Source: Brugia malayi (Eukaryota; Nematoda; Chromadorea; Rhabditida; Onchocercidae). From it: a DNA stretch of 64,000 nt. Position 1 is the first letter of the stretch; each line of letters opens with the position of its first letter. Positions 55,043-64,000 of the stretch are shown here, piece by piece. Position numbers and translations under genes: made by a program. The DNA is taken from positions 21,696,721-21,760,720 of the forward strand of contig NW_025062479.1 in NCBI RefSeq assembly GCF_000002995.4, written 5' to 3'. The notes beneath the pieces are model-generated. The model worked only from the letters and a program-made list of their open reading frames with translations, had not been told where the DNA came from and ran no database searches.

Positions 55043-55074
55043 TGTGTGTGTGTGTGTGTGTGAGTGTGTGTGTG
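55008..55074. repeat. (TG)n microsatellite
   Basis: About 67 bp of TG dinucleotides with two single AG interruptions. On the minus strand it creates a false His/Thr-rich open frame. Confidence 0.95.
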
Positions 55075-56240
55075 ATGAGAAAGAATGACTGAAAGAATAA
55101 TTGGAAATGAAATAGCCAATATCATTTCATTTTCATGGGCGCAAATTCGACCATTCAACAGTGTGTTAGTTGCCAGAAATATTTGCTCCATAAAAAAAAA
55201 AATAATAATAAAAATTATTTCTGAAAAAGTATTCAATAAATATTATCAATTATGGTATAATATTAGTTTTTTTTTTCTCAGAAATTATTTTATTAATGGA
55301 AGAAAAACTGAATGATTAATAAATTATCTATGAAAATAAATATAAAATTAGCAAAACTTCCGAAAAGCAATATTGTGTTTTAATTAGATTACGGAATTGT
55401 TAGGAAAAGCAAAAGATTAGATATTTAAATAATCATTAAAGTAAATAAGCATATATGTGCCTCTAATTTTTTCAAATTAACAAATGAAACGATTGAAAAT
55501 GTTTCGTACTTTGTTGATATAAATGTGTTAGAAAAGAATAACTTTTTTTTTTTTTTTGAAGTTTGAATAAAATAAAATGAAATGAAATGCGATAGAAAGA
55601 AAAGGATTAGCGACAATGGAAATTATATCATTCAGAGCTAAAAGACAATTTAATTTATGATATATGCTTTATTGAATGAAACAATTTCAAAAAGCGCTTC
55701 TTCTCAATCTCAAATAAAATAAAAGCAATAAATGAAAACAAAAATGAATAATAAAATAAAAAGGTTTTTAGTGTGAAATTCATCAAAACTATAAGTACAA
55801 TTTCAAATTTCATTTAGATACATGTATAAAATACATCATCATTTCACACTTATCAACAAAAAAGCATGCAAAATTACTATCGTAACGGAAACCAGGATGA
55901 AGCATAGATTTAAGTATTTATAATTTTGAGAAATAATTTTTATTAAAATCAGGAAAGTTAGTAGTATAATTCTGGTATTATTCTACAGAAATGTCAATTA
56001 TAGAAATCTAAACTGTTCTCATAACAATTGAATCACTAAAATTTTTTATTCAATTGAAAAAATATTTTTCCTTATAGATAAGTTATAAAAAAATAAATAA
56101 TATCTAGAAATCAAAAATGTCAAAAATTATGAAAATGAATAATTTAAATGGAAAATTTTAAAGCAATATTTGACATATTTCAAAGTATTAATATAAAAGT
56201 TTGATTGTTCCTTTCATTTAGTAGCATTAAATTGAAATTT

Positions 56241-58469
56241 TCAAGTGGACGATGATGTGGAATTCTTCTTTATGACTTCTGTTAGATACTGTTTACTGAT
56301 GACATTGCCGCATGCAGGACAAAAATGAATTGAACGTCGAGAAATACAGCTTAAACAATGCCATCGATTTCGTACATCCGTTATGATTTGAGCCTAAAAT
56401 TAACTCAACAAATTACAATTCTTTAGATATTTGAATATTTCAAGCGCTAATTTCATTCATTTCATTGTAATGGACTAAATATTTTAATAATAGTACAAAT
56501 AATTAAATCATAAAAGTACAAACATTTTTTGTTCTTCCAGTTTTTTTTTTTTTCTTTTCATTGAAATTAACTGTCAAATTTGTCAAATTTTATTGATTGG
56601 AAAATTTTGAATTTAACTTAAAACTTAATCACATGAAAATAGCAATATAATTGAACTTACATTACAACTAGGACATTTAATCTGGATAGGCTCGTTTCGA
56701 TTTTCTGGGATTCTACTGTTTGATTCCGTCAGTTCTCACTTCAATATGATAAAAGTAAGTAAATAAGTAAAGTAATGCATTGCATTTAAAAAATGAAAAG
56801 CTTATAATGAAAAAAGTACATGAAAACATATTCATATCTTAAAACTAAAAATATCATTCAGGTAAGCAAATTAATTTCAACCGAATAAATTCTCAACAAT
56901 TTCAGTACAATCAATTCATAACTCAAATCAAAAGAATGAATAACGTGTCAACTTTATTCCTACACCCACTCATACTGAAAGTTTACGGAGGAAAAAATTT
57001 TAATCGATAAAATCTTTCCATGATGATAAAAGAAGAGAAATGAAATAGAATACTGGTAGATGAGGAAGGGAAATGAAATGAAATGAAATGAAATGAAAAG
57101 GGAATAGGAGAAATTGTCCCGAAGAAAAAAAAAAAAAAGTGAGGAACAGTTGATTCATGCAGGAATTAGAATGAGAGTACAGGAAATAATTCAATGACAA
57201 ATCGAAAAAGACACTCTCTGACACATTTCAACAGTTTAACAGTAATTTAACATTTTCCGTTGATTAATAGTATAAGTACAATTTAAATGATTTTTGATAG
57301 ATCGATCATTCATGGAGAAAAGTACAACTATTTAGGTGCATAAATCAGAGTAATCCTTATAAAACTTTAATAGGTCTATCATTGAATTCAATATGCATTT
57401 CCTAAATTTAGTGTTAAAAATTGAAATTTTGGAAAAATAATAAATATGCGAGAAAAAATAGCAGAAATATATTTTTATAATATAGTAGTAATATATGCTT
57501 TAGAGTTAAGAATCAGGGTCAGAGTTCAAATGATAGGAAATATAAACTATTATAGTGTGTAAATTTTCCGAAAAAAATCGATTAAAATTATTATTGATTA
57601 TTAAAAGATGGAAAAGTTAAAATTTTAATTTTTAAATTAAACTTTCAAATTAAGCAATGAAAATGTTAATTTATGCATAAAAAATTTTCCGAAAAAAAAA
57701 GCAATTAAAATCTTCTCAAAAGGAGGCAAAGAAAAAAAAAAAAAAAAAGAAATTAAACGATTAACAAAGGAATAGCAATTTATTCAGTGATAAAAATTCA
57801 TAGAAAAATACTTTTCGACAAAAACAAATCTCAAAAAAAAAAAAAAACCAATCGATAAACTAATTTTTCATTGTCGTCGGTTGTCATTATTGATTGTCTG
57901 TCACATTCAGCATGCAAAAATAATAGAACCAAATGTCTTTGCTAGGCTAAGCATTAACTGATGCAAAATTTAAAATTGTCACACAAAATTATAAAATGAA
58001 TCAATTAACATTCACTATTCGCGGAAAAAAAAATTTAACTAATTAATAATTATTAATAAATTTAATAACTATCAATTAACATTTTCAAGAAATTCCTATA
58101 ATGTTTAAAAAAATTGATAAAAAAAAAAAAAGAAGAAATCGATTATTTTGAAAATTTGTTAAGCAAACAAATAGACAATTATTTTTAAGCTATGAAAATG
58201 AACTTATAATTTTAAATTATTAATAAAATGAAGATGAAACAATAATTAAGCATTAGTAGATGAGATATGATTGACTATTTTCTAAAGAAAAATATATGCG
58301 TAGATAAAAAATATGATCGACGGATTCAATTTTGCAAAATGAAAGAGGGAAAAATAGATGATTAATTAATTGTATGGAAGTTACGGGGCGGTAATGAACC
58401 TTAGATAGTAGTTGCACAGTACACGCACGGAAAACAACCATCAAATTGCTTTTTGCGCTTTTCTTCCAT
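56241..58469 (-). CDS. Small zinc-ribbon protein resembling a LITAF domain without its membrane helix
   Basis: Three exons (58469-58439, 56734-56661, 56393-56241) join in phase to 85 aa: a charged start MEEKRKKQFDELTES, then IKCPSCNAQIITDV, WHCLSC, and HFCPACGNVISKQ, ending in a Ser/Thr tail. The CPxC...Ix(T)xV half and the HxCPxCG half match the two outer halves of LITAF/SIMPLE domains, which bind one zinc at endosomal membranes. In LITAF a hydrophobic in-plane helix of some 20 residues separates them; here only a short segment (RNRWHCLSCISRRSI) with an extra CxxC is present, so a soluble, possibly two-zinc ribbon is more likely. The first intron is about 1.7 kb. An alternative N-terminus is possible: an exon 59218-59167 (ATG, strong donor CAG/GTAAGC) splicing to 58477 keeps the frame and gives 105 aa. 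Function unknown. Confidence 0.68.
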
Positions 58470-60307
58470 CCCAACAGCTAAGTTATATCACCGCTGGGAT
58501 TCAACTTTGCGCTACGAAATCGATCCATCAATGCTTTAACTGCTAAATGGGATCGCAGTCACTGAACCATTGGGCATCAAAGATCACTTTGCATCAATTC
58601 ATTTCATTCCAAATAGTTTTTTTTTTCCAAAATTTTTGCATTTCATTTTTATTAATTATTTTCAGGTCATATCACTTTGTCTTTCTCTCTCTCCCTCTCT
58701 CCCACTCCCTCCCTCGCCCTCTCTCACTTTCTTCCTTTTTACTAAAGATCATACTTACCAAATGCGCCTAAACAAGTTAACTTGTGATCAAACATGCGCA
58801 ACTTGAGAAAAAGAAAAAAAAAAAAACTAATTGAACTATGACCTATAATTGTGATATAATCAGAAAGCTTACGTTTGAGTATACGTATGGATAAAAAACT
58901 ATCACATATCAAATGTTACGTAATACTAATTTACGCATTTCACGGATCGATCATTAACACCTGTTTCACTTGACACATGAATTTACTTGAAATGTTAAAA
59001 TTTCAATAAGTTTATTTTAATTAAGATATTTTGATATTCGTATCTTTTTTCTCTCTTTTAAAAAAAAAAAAAAAAAAATTGTATATGAAGCATTTTAGTA
59101 TTGTGTATCTAATAGGTGAAGATAATCCGTTCTTAATTGTTTAGATGATAATGATGATGAGCTTACCTGCAATCAAACAATCTATTCGTTGTTTTATTTG
59201 TTTTATGACAACAAACATAAGGTTTGTTGAGCTATCGTTATCTGATATTCATTTTGCTGAACAAGGAAAGAAGGAGATGGATGGTCTGTCGATGTCGTTA
59301 TCATTTAATGATAACAATCATTGCTATGCGTTCTACAATCAAATTCATCTTAACAAGCACATATAAATCTTCACCTTCCTTCCTTTTTTCTTCTTTACAT
59401 AAATTTTATTCAATCATAATTTTTTCTTCCTTTTTTTTTTTGCCAATTATATGTTAAAATTAATTTGCACACCTAATTATGTTTTGCTTTTGATAAATGA
59501 TAAATTTACAAAGCACACTTGCTATGTTTACAGGATAAGTTCAAAAAATAGGAAATTATCAACTTATGATATGATAATTTGAAATGTTTATTACATGAAT
59601 GGACAACAAATTAATTAGAAGATGATGACGCTATCTTTATCATTACTATTTTATTCTGATGATCATAAAATGATGTAGCAATTAGTAATACTCAAATTTT
59701 TGAGTGGATTAATAATTCTGCTAAAATTGATGTATACATTTTATTTATGCTAATATCTAATAGTTAATTTGTTCGAATTATCTTTGAAGCATTTGATTAA
59801 TGACAGAAATTGAATACGTTTTTCCTTATCACTGTATCAGATGGCTGATAATATTAGATTAAGCAAATTCAGTTCATTCGAATGACTGATTATTGTTCTA
59901 AGCAAAAATCAGTCTTAGACAAATTTTGTTTTCAATTTAGTTTAATTGTTCGAAATGAAAAGTTATTTATTAATATCATAACTAGTATATCTGTAATATA
60001 TCGTTGTGGATATTTCTATAATTTGTAAATTAATGTTTGACTTTATATTACTGTTTTGCTTAGTCGTGTGTGTACTATAAGTGCAATAATTATGGGTAAC
60101 TATAAATGTCCTCCCACGGGTAACTATAAGTGCAATAATTATGCGACTTCTATTTAAATTAAGACTTTTCAAAGTTAATAATAAATCCAATTTTTTGATA
60201 TTTTAAACTCTCTCTATATTTCTGCATTTAAATGGTCCATTTTCAATATGCCAAAGAAAAGTTTACTTTAAAAATCAAAAGTTCATCACAATAGCATTTG
60301 GAATCTC
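58470..60307. other. Upstream region of the LITAF-like gene
   Basis: Promoter side of the minus-strand LITAF-like gene. At 58680-58735 there is a pure pyrimidine CT/CCT tract. A strong minus-strand donor (CAG/GTAAGC at 59167/59166) suggests a leader or first coding exon. A near-perfect palindrome GTTATCATTTAATGATAAC lies at about 59297-59315. A 21-bp direct duplication is listed separately. Plus frames at 58547-59457 are unsupported. Confidence 0.4.
60074..60143. repeat. Direct duplication of a 21-bp element, 49-bp period
   Basis: ACTATAAGTGCAATAATTATG occurs at 60074-60094 and again at 60123-60143 without change. A partial copy (GGGTAACTATAA) lies between. Confidence 0.9.
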
Positions 60308-60675
60308 GAAATATTCATTTATAATTTGGGTTGGTCAAAAAATTGGATTTCATATTTCCTTCTTATGTAGATAATAGCTAACAAAATATTATTTAATGTG
60401 AAGGGTAACAAATATGACAAAAAGTGAGAAGACATATATCTTAATTAAACATATATATATATATATATATATTTCATGTAAGTAAATATGGGATATGCTA
60501 GAATGTAGAATATCCTCTAAACAATTTACATTTTTGCTTACTTAACATAAGATTAAATCTTAAGTAAGCAAAGATGAAAATAGCTTTCACAATAAATAAT
60601 ATTTTACCAACTATTATCTTAATAAGAAGGAAATATGAAGTTCAAATTTCGTCTAATCTATGAATGAATATTTTC
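60308..60675. mobile_element. MITE-like element with long inverted repeats, possibly mariner-derived
   Basis: The two ends are imperfect inverted copies. At the left end CATATTTCCTTCTTAT begins at 60351, followed by AGATAATAG and AAAATATTATTTA; the right end (60582-60639) gives the same order when read on the minus strand. The similarity continues outward to GAAATATTCATTTATA at 60308 and its inverse ending at 60675. In the middle, TTTGCTTACTTAA at 60533-60545 and its exact inverse at 60560-60572 form a 13-bp perfect stem with a 14-nt loop. An (AT)n run lies at about 60450. The outer left end contains TTGGGTTGGTCAAAAA, reminiscent of mariner termini. There is no open frame inside. A non-autonomous DNA transposon is the simplest reading. 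Confidence 0.65.
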
Positions 60676-61026
60676 AAAAGATATTAATGTTACTAAGTTG
60701 AACTTTTTGACCTTTTAAAGTAAATTTTTCTTTATGAAATGAACAAGTTTTTTTGAATGCTTTTTTGAATGAATAAAAATATTATAAAACATTAACAGAT
60801 ATGAATGAAAAGGAATAAAATTTTTATAAATTGTAATTAAGAATGAACAAAGCACTTTGAGTTGAAAAATTCTTTTGCCAATTTAATTAATTCCATAGAA
60901 AAAGTTTTTTTTTCTTTTTTTTTTTTCCTTTTTGGATATGAATAATTCGTTTAATCTTTTCGAATATAGAATCAATTTCTTTGTTAATCTTAGGGATAAT
61001 ATTCATTATTTCAGTTCTTTTCATGT

Positions 61027-61470
61027 TCAATTAACAGCTTGAATAGCATAAGCATAACAAAAGCGTTCTTTGCAAAAAATCTTTTGTATGCTATTGTGAA
61101 GTTTCACGGGTATTTGTGTCGGGCAAAACACCATAAATTCCTTTAGCTAATCCGACAACTCAAAAAATTTTGATCCTATTTTCTCATCGGCACAAGTAAC
61201 ATTGGCAATGAATTAGCATCGTTAAGTGCCTTTTGATATTTTTGTTATGAGGTGATAAAGAATTTTGTTGAGGGTAATATGAAGTGGTGCTCGATTGAAG
61301 TGATCATTTGAGGACAACAGTTTAGCATTGGACAAAAATGCAACAGACTCAGAATTTGCGCCAACTTCAAAGAATCCTCTCATATTACTTAATTCAGAAA
61401 CGATAGGATAAAAAGCATTAAATGCTGACGGATAACTTAGCACAGCTATGATTGGATAGGTTAGGAAATA
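61027..61470 (-). pseudogene. Decayed reading frame of unknown origin
   Basis: One minus-strand frame has coding-like composition over about 148 codons but is broken by three stops (61224-61222, 61215-61213, 61149-61147). Before the first stop it encodes stretches such as SELSNMRGFFEVGANSESVA; after it ADEKIGSKFFELSD and, past the third, FCPTQIPVKLHNSIQKIFC. The segment is less AT-rich than its flanks. I see no splice sites that would remove the stops and do not recognise the family. Filarial genomes often carry decayed Wolbachia-derived genes, which is one possible source; a decayed nuclear gene is equally possible. Confidence 0.4.
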
Positions 61471-62581
61471 AGAAGAAAAAACAAAAAAGAAGAAGGAGAA
61501 GAAGCAAATTGTGCTGTATAAATTCTGTAATATTTCTTACGGTGAAATGTAGTAAACTTGTACAAAGTATTTTAAAAAATAAAATTAAGATTGGAAAATT
61601 TTATAAAATTATAAAATCAAAGCTACGAATAAAAATTTGCAGTATTTTAAACTTTGAAATGATCTGTTAAAAAAGCACTAACATCAAATTATTACATTAA
61701 ATTACATAAGCGAAAGTTGCTTAAAAAGTTAATTTATAAAATATAGTAATAAAAAATAAAATTGATTCTCATTGATTATTTCATTTATTAATTCAAAAAT
61801 AATTTTTCATTTATATTTTTAAGTACACATGTATTACTAAATTTGATTAATGATAAATAATCATTATTCTGGTGGAGATGACAAAAGATAACAACAAGAA
61901 AGTATACGGTGTTTGAATACTAGCTACAAAATGTAAGTGATATCGTATCTGATGAATTGAACGGCAGGGGGCTCCAGATCACTTCAATTTGAAACGATAC
62001 CGCCAGATAGAGCATTTCACCTTTTTTTTTTTTTTGTACACTGTTTGTTGGTAGCACTTGTCATTTCGATATTGAAGGAGAAATTTGAGAAAGTTGCAAG
62101 AAGAAAAGTTTCAAATATATCATCAAATTTCATTATTTATGTTTAGGTCAATTATTTCAAAATTTAGATCAATTATTTATGCAATACTAAAGTTAACATT
62201 TTATTTCTTTTCAAAATAATTTTAAGAAAAAAAATTATTAAATTATTTCTAAATTTTAAATCAAATTTTGTCTATTTACTTTATTTCAATCATTAAATAT
62301 TACAGTAATGCAATGATTAAAAAGCAGATATTATTGAAATGATTGTGAATCAATCACCTATAGAAAATAATAATATTTAATTGTTCCTGTTGTTTTGTCA
62401 AGTTACTATTTTATTTTGAAACTAATATTAATAAAAAAAAAATATTCTCAGAAGTTTAATAGTATCTATTCATTAAAATTGTTCAATTCTGGAAGATAGA
62501 TTTAATCTAAGTTATTTTAACTTTCAATAAAGGATCAGATCATATTTACTGCAAATATTTCTAGGAAAGCATCTCTGCTTC
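61471..62581. other. AT-rich region without a supported gene
   Basis: Mostly low-complexity AT. A patch at about 61950-62020 is GC-richer (GGCAGGGGGCTCCAGATC and ATACCGCCAGATAG), but I found no frame or RNA fold I could defend. Confidence 0.4.
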
Positions 62582-62801
62582 CTATCTTTTTAGCCTTATC
62601 TTAAGTATCACATTACAAATATCTACAGAGATAGGCTCTTTATTGTATTGAATGCAAAAGAATTTTAAATTTAAAGTAGGCCACAATTTACTATGCTCTT
62701 TTCTAATCTGACGAAATGTACCTAATTGCCCGATATCAAATTTATTAAAATTTCTTAGCTTTGAAAAGTATTCATCTTCTTCTGCACACTTTTTAATATT
62801 C
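62582..62801 (-). CDS. Orphan terminal exon of an unrecognised gene
   Basis: After a strong acceptor (TTTGTTTTCAG) a frame of 73 codons runs to a TAG at 62584-62582 with coding-like composition, for example KKCAEEDEYFSKLRNFNKFD and KEHSKLWPTLNLKFFC. It starts with one base completing a codon, so the upstream exon should end in phase 2. I could not find that exon up to position 64000; a 26-codon ATG frame lies further upstream (minus strand, around 63850-63930), with no matching junction. It could be the last exon of a gene starting outside the window, or a gene fragment. Confidence 0.38.
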
Positions 62802-64000
62802 CTGAAAACAAAAATTTTATCCTATTTATAAAAATTGATGCATATTTCGGGTAGTTCTGAGAATTATTAAAGGTTTATAAAAGTTTCATACAAACTTTAA
62901 AGTTCTTTAATAAGACTTTTATAAGATTGCTTATTCCCAAAGTATTATAAACTAGCCGCTAAAAATTAGTTATACTTTTTAAATAAATTCTGTTTTTAAT
63001 AAAGTTAGCAATTTTATATCTACACCTAAAATGGTATAGGAGAATAACTGTTAATCTTTCAAACTTACTTATTTTTAGAAATCCAATGTCAGGATATCAC
63101 TATTTATCAGTGCCAAAGAACTAATTGATTACTAATCACCACAGTATGCCATAGTAGCATTAATTTTTTTTTTTTTTTTGTTTTAAATTGCTATTATGCA
63201 TTTTTCATTAAAGAATATATCAACACAAAAGTCATTAACACCATCACACCGTATAATATCATAGCAATTGCTGGTCACTTAATAATTTGTTAATTGTTGA
63301 CGCCTGATGGCTCATTATGATTGATATTAACATGCAAATTTCTTTTAATGATATCATAATTGGCCAAAAAGGAGAGCTATTTTTGATTAGTCATAGGCAT
63401 TAAAATGACATGTCAAACGCTTGTGATAAGAAGGATATGTTCTGCTTTTTTTTTTTTTTAGGTTTTATTATTTTTTCTATTCTTTTTTTCTGTTCGGATA
63501 ATCCGTCTTCTTGTCGCCAGGATGCTAAAAAAAAAAACAGATAAGCCATCAAAAACTGATAAACTTTCTTCTCAGAGAGGAAAGTGAAGAGTGAAAGATG
63601 TGTAAGGGTACATTTTACCTGGAAAAAAAAAATCTTTACTTTATTACGATATAGTGACGTAATTAGAAACTGCATTAAAAATGGTACTGTAGAGAGAAAA
63701 CTCGTTTATCTTATCAATGTAAGTATTATCTTTTTTGGTAAACTCGTTTATAAGTATTACCTTTTGGTAAACTTTGCAAATCAAATTAACAACTGTGAAA
63801 TTCTTGATTACTTATTAATCTGATATAAATGATATTTTATGCTTTAACTATTCTTAAATTCTTGAATCGAACTGAAAAAAGAATGTATTGTCTTTAAGAA
63901 TTCCATGACATCAAAAGCTGTCATCACTTAAATTAACTTGCTAGAAAAAATTGAAAAAAGACCTAAAAGTAAATCAGTCGTTCTGATATTAAAGCATTTA
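62802..64000. other. Right-end region without a supported gene
   Basis: Short AT-rich frames on both strands. A direct repeat of about 22 bp (AAGTATTA(T/C)CTTTT..GGTAAACT) starts at 63721 and again at 63752. Upstream exons of the orphan exon may be hidden here. Confidence 0.35.

Larger units (their letters stand above)
52123..56240. other. Gene-poor AT-rich region
   Basis: About 4.1 kb between the C2-domain gene and the LITAF-like gene. It holds the (TG)n and 16-bp repeats listed separately and many poly-A/T runs. An ATG at 53691 (minus) opens a 52-codon frame (MKIANVECRRILERLFIP...) overlapped in another frame by a hydrophobic stretch (53632-53426). A TTTTCTAG at 53533 could join the two, but the donor would be weak. 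I would not annotate a gene without transcript data. Confidence 0.4.

Noticed and set aside
54931..55236. Minus-strand frame with long His/Thr run
   Set aside because: Translation of the (TG)n microsatellite.
58470..58520. tRNA-like GC-richer patch
   Set aside because: No cloverleaf with acceptor stem and T-arm could be formed by eye.

Overview
The window looks like nuclear DNA of a parasitic nematode, most likely a filarial (spirurid) worm. It is very AT-rich, full of poly-A/T runs, and its genes are cut into short exons by introns with GT donors and TTTCAG-type acceptors. The TCTP gene encodes a 181-residue protein of the type I recall from filarial worms. There are no bacterial operons, no phage genes and no CRISPR array. 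Gene models were built by hand from reading frames, splice signals and intron phase. Exon limits are therefore predictions, but in all main genes the exon phases add up without a break.

Layout. 0-6.5 kb, all on the minus strand: ribosomal stalk protein P0, then TCTP, then the VHL tumour-suppressor homologue, then a partly visible unknown gene. Spacing is about 500 bp between the first three, which suggests a co-transcribed cluster. 9.1-11.9 kb (+): an aldo-keto reductase with the full catalytic tetrad. 12.9-24.7 kb (-): a complete 30-exon P-glycoprotein (ABCB full transporter, about 1325 aa) with one splice acceptor that reads GG where AG is expected. 28.9-36.4 kb (+): a large protein of unknown function built from repeated cysteine modules that each contain a CC/CCC motif. 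37.9-43.6 kb (-): a BTB-BACK-PHR protein (BTBD1/2/3/6 group). 45.1-45.9 kb (+): a small secreted ShKT-domain peptide. 47.5-52.1 kb (-): a tandem C2-domain protein resembling copines but without the copine A domain. 56.2-58.5 kb (-): a small zinc-ribbon protein with the outer halves of a LITAF domain. 60-64 kb: a MITE-like palindromic element, a decayed reading frame and one orphan exon.

The genes do not form one pathway. P0 and TCTP belong to translation and growth, VHL to oxygen sensing, and the P-glycoprotein to xenobiotic efflux, which is relevant to anthelmintic drugs. The aldo-keto reductase fits detoxification or carbonyl metabolism. The cysteine-module protein, the ShKT peptide, the reduced copine-like protein and the helix-less LITAF-like protein are the least understood parts and the best places to look for new biology.
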